DNA from: Paenibacillus zeirhizosphaerae
Lineage (GTDB): Bacteria > Bacillota > Bacilli > Paenibacillales > Paenibacillaceae
Assembly (NCBI RefSeq): GCF_030705605.1
Contig: NZ_JAPCKK010000005.1
Span: forward strand, 21,583-85,582
Reading direction: 5' to 3'
DNA length: 64,000 nucleotides
The notes below the pieces were generated by a model. The model saw nothing but the letters and a program-made list of their open reading frames with translations, had not been told where the DNA came from and did no database searches. Shown one piece after another: positions 49,123 through 58,146 of this stretch; the first letter of the stretch is position 1, and each line of letters starts with the position of its first letter. The position numbers and the translations under genes were made by a program.

Positions 49123-50148
49123 CTATCCCCGGGCGGCCGATTTATAAATGGACTCCAGCAGTCTGATCCGTTCCGCCGATTCCTGAAAGGGGACAGGCGC
49201 TGCCATCCCGCGCACGGTCCGGCAAAAATAATCCAACTGGTTGACGTAATAATTCATAGGCCTGAACTCTGTTTTGGCCGGAGGCTGTCCAGGGTGTTGT
49301 ATACGCAGCGTCATTTTATAAAATCCGAGATTCGCGCGAAAGCAATCGTTCAGGGTAACCACTGCATGGTCGAAAGTCAGCGTGTGCGAACAGCGGTAAG
49401 GGCGTTCGAATGAGAAGAGAGCACTCGCACTCAACCCGTCCAAATATTCGGCCTGCGCCTCGAAGGTCCAGTCGCAGCCCCCTGGTCCAGCAAAGGAGGA
49501 TTGTCCATGAAAGCTTGCTCCCTTCAGTCCAACTATCGTCTGCAGAAACTGCAGCCAGTACACGCCAAGGTCCCGGAAGCAGCCTCCCCCCTGTTCAGGG
49601 CGGCTACGGTAATTGTCTGCATGCCCATTTTTGGCCGGGATGCACAGACGGGTTTCCACCGTGCGCAGTCGGCCGAAGCGGCGGTCTGCCACCATAACAT
49701 GCAGCCTGTCCTGCCAGGGATGATGCCGGACCATGACTCCTTCCAGCAGGCACAGGCCATCCTGACGGAGGTCGAGCGCGGACTCAATCCCTTCCAACTC
49801 ATCCGTATGCAGACACAGCGGTTTTTCAACCAGCACATGCTTACCAGCGTTCAGTGCCTTTATAATCCACTGGGCATGCAGATCATTGCTGAGCGCAATA
49901 TATACGGCGTCCACCTGACTGTCGCTTAACAGCTCCTCGGGGGTACGATGCACCGTTCCGATGCCGTACCGTTCCGCCATCTTTTCCGCTTTGGCGGCAG
50001 TCCGGTTCACGACAGCCACTACCTCTGCGTCCCCCACATAACGGGCAGACTCCAAAAGGGCGCGCGGCACGATGGACGAGCAGCCGATCACGCCGAACCG
50101 GACGGGTATTCCATTCGAAAAAGGCAATTTATATGCGGCTGAGTTCAT
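49123..50148 (-). CDS. Gfo/Idh/MocA-family oxidoreductase
   Basis: 341-aa NAD(P)-dependent dehydrogenase. The Rossmann start is VRFGVIGCSSIVPRAL (about 20), the catalytic EKP motif is in HVLVEKPLCL, and the C-terminal domain includes GGGCFRDLGVYWLQF. The family oxidises or reduces sugars, inositols and related alcohols. The ATG at 50148 overlaps the glycosyltransferase stop by four bases (ATGA) and has GGGAGGG upstream, so the two are coupled and may act on the same glycoside. Confidence 0.9.
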   Translation of the reverse strand: MNSAAYKLPFSNGIPVRFGVIGCSSIVPRALLESARYVGDAEVVAVVNRTAAKAEKMAERYGIGTVHRTPEELLSDSQVDAVYIALSNDLHAQWIIKALNAGKHVLVEKPLCLHTDELEGIESALDLRQDGLCLLEGVMVRHHPWQDRLHVMVADRRFGRLRTVETRLCIPAKNGHADNYRSRPEQGGGCFRDLGVYWLQFLQTIVGLKGASFHGQSSFAGPGGCDWTFEAQAEYLDGLSASALFSFERPYRCSHTLTFDHAVVTLNDCFRANLGFYKMTLRIQHPGQPPAKTEFRPMNYYVNQLDYFCRTVRGMAAPVPFQESAERIRLLESIYKSAARG

Positions 50149-51287
50149 TCGCTGCCCTCCCGCACATCCGGGACGGTCTGTGCGGAGTGCAGGCCAAGTC
50201 GCTGCGCCAACAAACCCGCGCAATCCGGAGTCCGCTCTTTCATCTCGAGCATAGCCTTATGCATCGGCTCGAAAATGTCCGTACTGCCGCCGTATTCCGA
50301 GATCCAGCGCTCGTAACGGATGCCAAACCCGAGCTCTTCCCATAAATCCGCGTTATCCTGCTCATGGGCACCGAAAGGCTCAAGCATGATCAACGGCGTC
50401 GCGGAAGCAAACGAGTCGGTGAGGGTCCCTCCTCCCGGCTTGCTGACAATTCCTTTCATCCGGCACTGCCGCCCGTAGACCAGATGATATTCACCCTGAT
50501 TGCGGTATATTGTCTCTTCATCCGGCTTGACCTCGGCAAATGGAGGGAACATGTGTCTTCCATCTGCCCCCGTTTGCCATGTACGCCACTGCGGGTCCAT
50601 CCGGTAGTATCTTCTGCTGCCGGACTGCACGTCAGGAGCATCATCGTTATACAGTATCAGATCCAAGGCATAACCAGCGCCTTCCAGCTCGTCCAGCTTA
50701 TCACGGTAGGTGCCCATGCCCCAGCCGCCGCCATGAACGAACAGCCGCTGCTCCCGTTTCGAATAAGGCACGACCGGCACCGGCACATCGATGTAGCCGT
50801 TTATTCTGCCGGCAGAACGGTCAAAAAGAGTAAGCTGACCGCAACCCGCAGCGAATTGCGGCCGATATCTCGCAAGGTTTTTCCATGACGGGGAAAGCGT
50901 AGAATCCATATACAGCAGCTCAATATGAAGCGGAGCACCGTTCCGACGCAACCGATATTCCTCCAGCACATACATCCAGTGACCGGACAGGCAGATGAAG
51001 TGGCGGCGGTCATCCTCACACCATACGGACAGCAGTTGCTCCAGCGCTTCCGAATCCAGAGATTCGCTTATATCCTGCGGTATTTTTTGCGACATCAATG
51101 CAATCTTGAAATTGTCATGATAGGCTTTACGATTCTCGTCCACCTTGGTTCGGGCGGATTCCGGCAGCACGTTCTCGAATACATGAACGGCTGTGCTGAT
51201 TCCAAGCCTGTGCAGCCCCGATTCAATGAGCAAGCCGGGCGTATAGAATCCCAATCCGAAGCCGGAGCACAATATCGTAACCTTCAT
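50145..51287 (-). CDS. GT-B-fold glycosyltransferase
   Basis: 380 aa. The C-terminal nucleotide-sugar site is clear: GIVSKPGGGTLTDSF (about 279-293), PLIMLEPFGAHEQDNA, as in MurG/UGT-like enzymes. The N-terminal half (VTILCSGFGLGFYTPGLLIESGLHRLG) fits the acceptor domain. Donor and acceptor are unknown. GGGAGG lies seven bases before the ATG. It is the probable glycosylation step of the cluster. Confidence 0.85.
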   Translation of the reverse strand: MKVTILCSGFGLGFYTPGLLIESGLHRLGISTAVHVFENVLPESARTKVDENRKAYHDNFKIALMSQKIPQDISESLDSEALEQLLSVWCEDDRRHFICLSGHWMYVLEEYRLRRNGAPLHIELLYMDSTLSPSWKNLARYRPQFAAGCGQLTLFDRSAGRINGYIDVPVPVVPYSKREQRLFVHGGGWGMGTYRDKLDELEGAGYALDLILYNDDAPDVQSGSRRYYRMDPQWRTWQTGADGRHMFPPFAEVKPDEETIYRNQGEYHLVYGRQCRMKGIVSKPGGGTLTDSFASATPLIMLEPFGAHEQDNADLWEELGFGIRYERWISEYGGSTDIFEPMHKAMLEMKERTPDCAGLLAQRLGLHSAQTVPDVREGSE

Positions 51288-51343
51288 CCCGTTTCCTCCC
51301 TATATTCTTTTTAAATATCCCTTTCCTTTCCACACAACTTCGG

Positions 51344-52744
51344 CTAATTCAATACAGAAAATTGATTTTCCACAAAAAAATGTTCCAGCCGCTGCGTCAA
51401 TTGCGCCTTTCTGTCCTGATTTTCCGCGATCATCGCAAGGTAGAGCCGTCCCTTTCCTTTCTGCTGTATACGCGCTCCTCCATGTGTACCGGAGATCGGA
51501 TCGTCCGCATCCCTTCCTCCCGTGTTCACGTAGAGGGTATTGGCTGAAAGAGGCATTACTCCTTCTTCACAGTCTTCCGTGAAGAGCAGGCCGGCATGAT
51601 CCAAATAGTGCAGCAGGTCCTCGTACGGCAGTGCTCCCTGGTGGGACAGCGTGTAATGGGTCATGCTGCCGCGCAGCGATCGTTTCGCCAGGAGTACATC
51701 GATGTTATGCTTGATTAGGCTCATCGAACGCCGCGCATTGATCTCCACAATTTCTTCCAGGCTTCCGTCCCTGAGGGTCATCGAATCCACACAGACATCC
51801 CCGAAATAACCATCTGTCCAAAGCTGCCTTCCGACCACCTTCATAAGCTCAAAATAGCCCTTTTCTTCAAGCCTCCCGATAAAAGCCGGATCAGGCAGCA
51901 GGGACTCCCGATAGGAAAAACTCGAATTGGCCAGGAGCTGCACGGATAAGATTTCGACCTCCCCAGCTTCGGAAATGACAAATTGGCAGGAGAAATCCTG
52001 TTTTTTCTCCAAGAAGGGCTCTAATATGAAACAAATCTTTTTCCCCTGCTGTTCCTGCTGCCGCAGATAGGACACAATCCGCTCCAGCATGTGAGTGGAC
52101 GTGATATGCAGGTTGCCCTTGCCCGATACGCCAAAATCGTCCTTCACGAGAAAGGTACCTTCCCCCAGCAGCTTATGTCCTTCCCGCTCCATATCAGCAA
52201 CGCTTGTAACGATCAAACCAGGATTGCTTAACCCAAGATGCCTCTTTAACATCGAGGAGTAGGTCTTGGCATTCACTTTGCGGATCGTCTCAAGAGACGG
52301 CTGATGAAGACGGATGCCCCAGGCTTTGGCCGCCTCCTCCGTGTATGGAAGATACGCAAACGGGCTAAGCAGGCAGTCCTCCAATCCCGGCAGACCGGAT
52401 AGACCGTCCTCCCTGCCCCTGCTGAGCAGTTCGAAAACCGACGCAGAGGAAGCTTGAGCAGCGGCAGCGGGTTCACCACCACACAGGTCACGCTTATTGA
52501 CGGCAGGGCTGAAGCCAAACCTGGATATATACTGCCTGTGCGCCGAGGTCATGGCATAACGGGTAAGCAGCACATCCTCCTGTCCACAGAAGCAAAACAA
52601 CAATTCATCCATGGCCGCAACAATCGCTGCGCCGGAACGGTCCGGCAGGGCGGGCAGAGCCGCAGCCTCCGTGTCCTTCCAATAGGCTTCCGCCTCAAAG
52701 GTTCCCATATATAGACGTTTCAGCGCAGGTACATTTGATTCCAT
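51344..52744 (-). CDS. ATP-grasp ligase 2
   Basis: 466-aa ATP-grasp enzyme. The nucleotide-binding strand-loop FLVKDDFGVSGKG is at about 198-210 and the magnesium motif EINAR at 334-338. ATP-grasp ligases couple a carboxylate to an amine or thiol; BtrJ of the butirosin pathway loads glutamate onto an ACP. Two ATP-grasps and two ACPs in one operon suggest two loading or ligation steps. GGGGAGG precedes the ATG. It follows the exporter genes. Confidence 0.85.
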   Translation of the reverse strand: MESNVPALKRLYMGTFEAEAYWKDTEAAALPALPDRSGAAIVAAMDELLFCFCGQEDVLLTRYAMTSAHRQYISRFGFSPAVNKRDLCGGEPAAAAQASSASVFELLSRGREDGLSGLPGLEDCLLSPFAYLPYTEEAAKAWGIRLHQPSLETIRKVNAKTYSSMLKRHLGLSNPGLIVTSVADMEREGHKLLGEGTFLVKDDFGVSGKGNLHITSTHMLERIVSYLRQQEQQGKKICFILEPFLEKKQDFSCQFVISEAGEVEILSVQLLANSSFSYRESLLPDPAFIGRLEEKGYFELMKVVGRQLWTDGYFGDVCVDSMTLRDGSLEEIVEINARRSMSLIKHNIDVLLAKRSLRGSMTHYTLSHQGALPYEDLLHYLDHAGLLFTEDCEEGVMPLSANTLYVNTGGRDADDPISGTHGGARIQQKGKGRLYLAMIAENQDRKAQLTQRLEHFFVENQFSVLN

Positions 52745-52798
52745 TAGTCTCTTCCTCCCCGAAAATAGATGCCGGCTCCGCCCGCCTCGACACGCCGG

Positions 52799-53611
52799 TC
52801 ATTGACTGGCACTGGTATAACCGCGCAGCGCTAGCTGCCAGATCAGCCGCACAAGCAACAGCAGCCAGAACGGAGCCAGCAAGGCCCACAGCAGCATGCT
52901 GCTGTTCATCATGCCCAGCACAAACATCGGCGGAAAATTACAAATAACGAATACCGGCAGCACAAAAGTACCGATCCTCTGAATGAGATTGCTGTATACC
53001 GACATTGGCACATAATTCATTTCAAAAATACCGTTCGACAGCTCGGTCACTCCGTTGGTACGGATCGTCCAGAAGCCCAGCATTTGCGGCAGCAGAAAGA
53101 CGGAATAAGCGGTAAGCACACCAGTTGCGAGCAGCAGGACAAAACCGCCGGCCGTCTCCCAGGTGAACGGCAACTGTAGACGGTGCCAGCCGATGCCAGC
53201 CATAATGCCTCCTCCGACGACATTGGGAATGGTGTACCCGAGATCAAACTGGCGCAGCGTTACAATGAACTGCAGGGAGATCGGCTGAGTCATCAGCACA
53301 TCCAGCGAGCCTGTACGGATTTTGGCCGGCAAGCCGGTGAAATTGCTGTAAAAAAGCCCGCTGTACAAGCCGCTCATGATGGTAAACACCCCGATATACA
53401 TAAGCACCGCATCCGGGGACCACCCGTTAATGTCCGTGCCGGTCCGGTAAGGGACCGAGGCATAGAGCAGCTTGATCAGCAGATAAGCTGTCTCCACCAG
53501 AAAGGCGGTAATAAAATTGATCCGGTATTCCATTTGCGATATGACGGAAAATTTCACAAATCGCCCATAGAGCCTGACATAACGTATACAGATTCGCAGC
53601 AGCTTGTTCAT
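52799..53611 (-). CDS. ABC-2 type exporter permease B
   Basis: 270-aa membrane protein with about six helices, starting MNKLLRICIRYVRLYGRFVKF, resembling the DUF990/ABC-2 permeases that pair with a second unlike permease. The ATG at 53611 is one base after the stop of permease A; the longer frame to 53659 overlaps it and is rejected. It should form the export channel with the other permease and the ATPase. Confidence 0.85.
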   Translation of the reverse strand: MNKLLRICIRYVRLYGRFVKFSVISQMEYRINFITAFLVETAYLLIKLLYASVPYRTGTDINGWSPDAVLMYIGVFTIMSGLYSGLFYSNFTGLPAKIRTGSLDVLMTQPISLQFIVTLRQFDLGYTIPNVVGGGIMAGIGWHRLQLPFTWETAGGFVLLLATGVLTAYSVFLLPQMLGFWTIRTNGVTELSNGIFEMNYVPMSVYSNLIQRIGTFVLPVFVICNFPPMFVLGMMNSSMLLWALLAPFWLLLLVRLIWQLALRGYTSASQ

Positions 53612-53612
53612 A

Positions 53613-54434
53613 TCAGCCACCCACCGATACAAAACGTCTGACCCCCGTCCGCCAAACAAGCCTGGAAAGGATCAAGAGCACGGCAATCCAGAATGCCTGT
53701 ACTCCAATGCCTGCCGCAAGGAGTGTGACGTCCAGCCTGCCGGTAATGGCATTCACAGGAAAAAACACCGTGTAAGCGAACGGCAGCAGGCTCAGCACCC
53801 TGCCCGCCGTCTCCCCGAACAGCGTCAGCGGGAACACAGTCCCGCTCGCTACATAGATGGCGAGGGACAATGTATAAAACAGCCCCGACGATTCGGTAAT
53901 CCAGAATGCCATGCCACTTAGCGTATAATAGACGAGAAAGTTCAGCAGCAGCGCTCCGGGAAGCGTCAGCATATACATGAACAAATCCGTGACGGCAACA
54001 GAGGCGCTGTCCCACAGGCTAAGCCCTACCAGCATAAAAACGGCCCCCATGCAAATGACAGCGCTCTGCACGGCTTTGGCCCCGATAAAGCGGAAGAGAC
54101 GGTAGGCAAAATAATGAACAGGCTGAACTAGAAATTTGCCAAGGCCACCCTCCTTGATATCTGCCGCAATCTCGTATTCAAAGCCAGCGGCGATCAGTCT
54201 GCCGGTTACCGCCGCCATCACTGCATAAATCAGCATTTCTTCCAGCGTGTAGCCAAGGAGCCGATGCTCTCCCGAGGAACCAAATACGGCGAGCCAGAGA
54301 AAGATCTGCGTCAGCAGCGGCAGGATGAAAGAGAACAATTGCAGCCAATAGTTCGCCCTGTACTCCATTTCGCTCTGCATGCCGAGCAGAAACACTTTGG
54401 CATACTTGTTATTTTCAAGCGGATTATTTCGCAT
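53613..54434 (-). CDS. ABC-2 type exporter permease A
   Basis: 273-aa protein with about six transmembrane helices (YWLQLFSFILPLLTQIFLWL is the first). GCGGAGG is ten bases before the ATG, and the start overlaps the ATPase stop by 11 bases. The frame continues upstream to 54683 inside the ATPase gene, which is a shadow. Confidence 0.87.
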   Translation of the reverse strand: MRNNPLENNKYAKVFLLGMQSEMEYRANYWLQLFSFILPLLTQIFLWLAVFGSSGEHRLLGYTLEEMLIYAVMAAVTGRLIAAGFEYEIAADIKEGGLGKFLVQPVHYFAYRLFRFIGAKAVQSAVICMGAVFMLVGLSLWDSASVAVTDLFMYMLTLPGALLLNFLVYYTLSGMAFWITESSGLFYTLSLAIYVASGTVFPLTLFGETAGRVLSLLPFAYTVFFPVNAITGRLDVTLLAAGIGVQAFWIAVLLILSRLVWRTGVRRFVSVGG

Positions 54435-55416
54435 CGGCCCATCTGCCTCCGCTGTACAGATTTTCAATTCCCTCCTCCAGCGGCACGTCCTCAATGGTGA
54501 AATCCACGACAGGCAGTGCATCAAGCACTTTTTTCGACCAGCCAAGCGTATCCTCCGCATCGACCTCAAAAACAGCCTCCAGTTGACTGTAGGAGCGGAT
54601 GCTGCCAAGACCCGCCAGCAGCTTCTGCGCGACCGGCTCAGCCAGCCGGACCTTAAGCAGCTTGCGGGTGCCAAGCAGCTCATTCACACTCTTCAGATCC
54701 CCGTCATAGACAAGACTACCACCGTTGATAATAATCGCCCGTGAGCATAAATCCTCAATATCCTTCATGTAATGACTGGTCAGCAGCACCGTCGTCCGAT
54801 GCTGTCTGTTATACGCCTTGAAAAATTCGCGTATCCTGCGCTGGGATACCAGATCCAGTCCGATGGTCGGCTCATCCAGCAAAATGACCTTTGGCTGGTG
54901 CAGCAGCGCGGCAATCAGCTCCATCTTCATGCGTTCCCCGAGCGACAGCCGCCGCACCTGCACGTGTAGCTGCTCCTCCACACCGAGCAGCGTCACCAGC
55001 TCATCCAGCGAGGTACGGTATTCACGGTCACCGATCTCGTAAATCAGCTTGTTCAGCTCAAAGGATTCGCTTGCGGGCAAATCCCACCACAACTGGTTTT
55101 TTTGCCCCATCACGATCGAGATCTGCCGCTTGAATTGCTTCTGGCGCTTCCAAGGCGTAAATCCGAGCACCGACGCTTCGCCGCCGCTCGGATGCAGAAT
55201 GCCTGACAGCATTTTCAGCGTCGTCGTTTTGCCCGCCCCATTCGGCCCGAGAAAACCAACCATTTCCCCCTCACTGACGGTAAAGCTGATGTCCCTGACG
55301 GCTTCCTTGGCGAGCTTCTCCCGTCGAAACAGGTTTTTCAGCGATTTTCGCACACCGGGCTCTTTTTTATAGTACGTGAATGTTTTCGATAATTGGTTCA
55401 GGCTAATGGACGGCAA
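54424..55416 (-). CDS. ABC exporter ATP-binding protein
   Basis: 330-aa ATPase: Walker A GPNGAGKTTT (57-66), Q-loop MGQKNQLWWDLP, signature LSLGERMKMELIAALL, Walker B VILLDEPTIGLD, H-loop TSHYMKD. The tail after about 235 is an extension. The subfamily is the one that partners with dissimilar ABC-2 permeases in drug or polysaccharide export. Start is TTG (55416), seven bases after AAGGAGGG; an ATG at 55503 lies within the preceding gene. Confidence 0.92.
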   Translation of the reverse strand: MPSISLNQLSKTFTYYKKEPGVRKSLKNLFRREKLAKEAVRDISFTVSEGEMVGFLGPNGAGKTTTLKMLSGILHPSGGEASVLGFTPWKRQKQFKRQISIVMGQKNQLWWDLPASESFELNKLIYEIGDREYRTSLDELVTLLGVEEQLHVQVRRLSLGERMKMELIAALLHQPKVILLDEPTIGLDLVSQRRIREFFKAYNRQHRTTVLLTSHYMKDIEDLCSRAIIINGGSLVYDGDLKSVNELLGTRKLLKVRLAEPVAQKLLAGLGSIRSYSQLEAVFEVDAEDTLGWSKKVLDALPVVDFTIEDVPLEEGIENLYSGGRWADAK

Positions 55417-55429
55417 AACGATTCCCTCC

Positions 55430-56452
55430 TTAATGTTGTGAAGCGTCTTCCACAAGAGGCAGCAGCCGCTCAAACAGCCGGTACTGCCGGTCAGCCAGTT
55501 CATGAGCGCGGCTCATGATAGTCGGAACACGACGTCTGTCCAACTGCAGACCCGTCTTGTAGAGATGAAGATTAAGGCGGTGCCAACCGGCATGAAGCTC
55601 TTGTGCCCTGTCCGCGATCACATGCGCTTCAGCCCCCAGCGCATGTTGATGAAACATGACATAATCACGGAGATAATCCACCAGGGTAAGCGCAGTGCCA
55701 ATCCGCAGTTGATAATAGATCTCCCCGCAGAAGAATCGAAACTCCCGGTCATCCATATCGGACAGCAGTTGAAAATCCGCGATGAAGGCACGGTATGCCG
55801 CATCCCCCCTCCGTATCCGAGGGTCCCCGCTCCTGCCTGTCAGATACTCCCGGATATGCAATGCGCACGCCTGATGCACCCTGGCTGGCGGAAGCGCGGC
55901 CGGGGCTTCCACCAGCCAGGCATATTCCATCATTCCGCCCAGCAGATCATCAAGGCGGGCTGGGCCTGTGTAATGCAACGCACGACCTGATGAGTCCAGC
56001 AGGAAGCTGTCCGACACCTGGGCAGTCCGGGACTCCGTTTCCAGGCCGCACAGCTCAATCACATGTCCGCGAGGCTCGTTGATAGTATAAACCTCATGAT
56101 ACGTTAGGGCTGCGCTGGATACGTGCAGCATCGTACCGTACCCGGCATGCAGAGCCTTCACCAGCTTGTCCGGATCGCCGCCTTGCGGGTCCCAGGCCTC
56201 AACCTGGATAGCAGGTCCTTCCGAAGCCGTGATTCTGCGCAGTTGATTCCCGAATGTTCCCGGACCAAACGCTCGCAGCTTTCCCTCGTATTCCGCATTC
56301 ATGCTGCCCGCCAATATAAATAAGTCAGCCTCGGCAACTTCAGTCTTCATGCGCAGCAGCACACTACACAGGGATGAATAAAGACAATGCTTGCCTGTCC
56401 GGCTCGTTCCTGACACGGATTGCCCGTGTGAAGCTGTCCCGGCCTTATGCAT
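55430..56452 (-). CDS. BtrH-like acyltransferase
   Basis: About 340 aa. The N-terminal part has the signature GKHCLYSSL (likely nucleophile Cys23), and YEGKLRAFGPGTF follows; later HEVYTINEPRGHVIELCG carries a candidate histidine. The layout resembles the butirosin BtrH family, which transfers an aminoacyl group from ACP to an amine of the acceptor. The C-terminal half is helical. The start is uncertain; ATG 56452 overlaps the ACP stop by eight bases but has a weak ribosome site. It lies directly after an ACP gene. Confidence 0.7.
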   Translation of the reverse strand: MHKAGTASHGQSVSGTSRTGKHCLYSSLCSVLLRMKTEVAEADLFILAGSMNAEYEGKLRAFGPGTFGNQLRRITASEGPAIQVEAWDPQGGDPDKLVKALHAGYGTMLHVSSAALTYHEVYTINEPRGHVIELCGLETESRTAQVSDSFLLDSSGRALHYTGPARLDDLLGGMMEYAWLVEAPAALPPARVHQACALHIREYLTGRSGDPRIRRGDAAYRAFIADFQLLSDMDDREFRFFCGEIYYQLRIGTALTLVDYLRDYVMFHQHALGAEAHVIADRAQELHAGWHRLNLHLYKTGLQLDRRRVPTIMSRAHELADRQYRLFERLLPLVEDASQH

Positions 56453-56690
56453 ATCTGTCCAGCATCTGTCCAATTCCTTCCAATGTGGACAGTTGATCAA
56501 GCACCAGATCATCGTCATCAATCATAATATCCAGCTCGTTTTCCAATTCCACAATCAATTCAAGCGCTGACAGCGAATTCAGGCCAAAACTGCGCAAATC
56601 CCGGTCTGGCTCCAGTCCATCCAGTTCACCCATTGGCAGTTTCAACACCTTTTCCAGTACGGGCACCACGAGGTTTACAGTCGTTTCCAT
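56445..56690 (-). CDS. Acyl carrier protein 2
   Basis: 81-aa carrier protein with a phosphopantetheine site in FGLNSLSALELI (Ser39) and acidic helices typical of ACPs (ELENELDIMIDDDDLVLDQL). TGGAGG precedes the ATG by seven bases. The site reads NSL rather than DSL, still within family variation. No phosphopantetheinyl transferase is in the window, so a genomic Sfp-type enzyme would be needed. Confidence 0.9.
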   Translation of the reverse strand: METTVNLVVPVLEKVLKLPMGELDGLEPDRDLRSFGLNSLSALELIVELENELDIMIDDDDLVLDQLSTLEGIGQMLDRYA

Positions 56691-56753
56691 CTGATTTCCT
56701 CCATTCTTTCGCAGGTTCAGAACCTTCCTTCCGTGTAATGCAAGTCCCATAGT

Positions 56754-58133
56754 TCATGCCTTATAAGCCTGCAAGGCTTGTACATGCTGCAGCCCGGCTA
56801 CGACCCGCTCCAGCCGACACACATAATCTTCAGCCTCTTCCCAACTGTCTGCAGCAATCAATGTAAAGATGCGATTGATAAATCCCTGCTTCAACCCAAC
56901 CGTGGAAAGTGTGCCTGCCGTATACACAATAACCCCTTCGCGCCGTTCCGGTCCGTACAGCAGTTCCCGCTCGCGGAGCAGCGAGCATAGGGAGGCATAC
57001 GTCAGAGGCTCAGCCGAGACAATCCGGTAATAGCGGGACACATATTTGTGTTCACCAAGTATAGAGGGTACGAACGAAATATAGGTCGAAAGCGTAAATC
57101 TTCCATTGATTTCAATCACCGGAAGGAGCAAGCCGTCCTCATTCACAAAACCGTCAATGGAAGCAATTCCTGTATATCCGGCAGCAAACAGGCTGGCGCC
57201 GAGCTGTTCCGCACAGCTTCTGATTTCCACTTCCAGCCGGCGGTCTACCTCTGCTGGCATGCGGGAGCCGATATACACCGTACCGGCAAGCTCCTGAGCT
57301 TTGAGCGAAAACAGCGTTACGCCACCTTGCGGATCGATATAAATCTGGTAATTCAAATCCATCTGCTTGGCATGCCAGCGCTCTACCAGCCAACCAGCCG
57401 AGAGGGAAGGACGCCCTGCAAAACGCTTCATCACTTTCAGAACGCTGTCCAGCCTGGACAGATCCTCAACCAGAACCATGCCTTTACCGGAAGCACCGTG
57501 CGGCAGCTTGATAATGAAGCGGACAGGAGCCGAGCTCTCTGCGGTCATCCGGAGACACGCCTCACGCACTTCCGTTTCATCTTTGCATACAGCGCCTTCT
57601 GTAACCCGGAAGCCGAGCTCTTCAGCCGTTCGGCGGCTCCATATTTTATCATTGATACGTGCACTGAGACCTGAGCCGGCTCCCAGCAAGGTCAGCGAGC
57701 AGCGTGCCGCTACCTCCTCTTCTTTCCAAGTTACAGCATAGGGGACCAGGTAAGCGGTACCCGCTTCTTCCGATGCAGTCCGCAACCGCTGTAGCAGACC
57801 TTCATCGGCAAGCATCAGATCGGTAATCGGAGTCAGCGCATCGAAAGGCTCCGGTACCTCGATGCGGGGAATAGCGAATCCGATCTGGCTGAGCATCTCC
57901 AGAAAATCCGGGTCCGGGTGCTGTCGCAGCACGATGATATCCTGACTGCGGCAGAGAAGCAGATTCATTTCCTCTATCCGGTTCACCACCGTCTGCTCGG
58001 CCGGATCGGAGATTCCCCCTGAGCCGGGATGCCACACCTCCTCCGCACCAATATTGAACAGCCAGATGAACACATGCTGACTGCGGCCCGTTGAGAGCGC
58101 TGTCAATAAATCCACATCCGAATAATGCTGCAT
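56754..58133 (-). CDS. ATP-grasp ligase 1
   Basis: 459-aa ATP-grasp enzyme: FIIKLPHGASGKGMV at about 206-220, EINGR at 341-345, with a preceding SIDGFVNEDG. Only weakly similar by eye to ligase 2 (shared ATP motifs). It sits between the radical SAM and ACP2 genes, so loading of one of the ACPs is the leading hypothesis. GAGGAG is ten bases upstream of the ATG. Confidence 0.87.
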   Translation of the reverse strand: MQHYSDVDLLTALSTGRSQHVFIWLFNIGAEEVWHPGSGGISDPAEQTVVNRIEEMNLLLCRSQDIIVLRQHPDPDFLEMLSQIGFAIPRIEVPEPFDALTPITDLMLADEGLLQRLRTASEEAGTAYLVPYAVTWKEEEVAARCSLTLLGAGSGLSARINDKIWSRRTAEELGFRVTEGAVCKDETEVREACLRMTAESSAPVRFIIKLPHGASGKGMVLVEDLSRLDSVLKVMKRFAGRPSLSAGWLVERWHAKQMDLNYQIYIDPQGGVTLFSLKAQELAGTVYIGSRMPAEVDRRLEVEIRSCAEQLGASLFAAGYTGIASIDGFVNEDGLLLPVIEINGRFTLSTYISFVPSILGEHKYVSRYYRIVSAEPLTYASLCSLLRERELLYGPERREGVIVYTAGTLSTVGLKQGFINRIFTLIAADSWEEAEDYVCRLERVVAGLQHVQALQAYKA

Positions 58134-58146
58134 GATAGGCTGCTCC

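Noticed and set aside
54435..54683. N-terminal extension of ABC permease A
   Set aside because: The extension lies in another frame of the ATPase gene, contains no helices and the ribosome site is at 54434.
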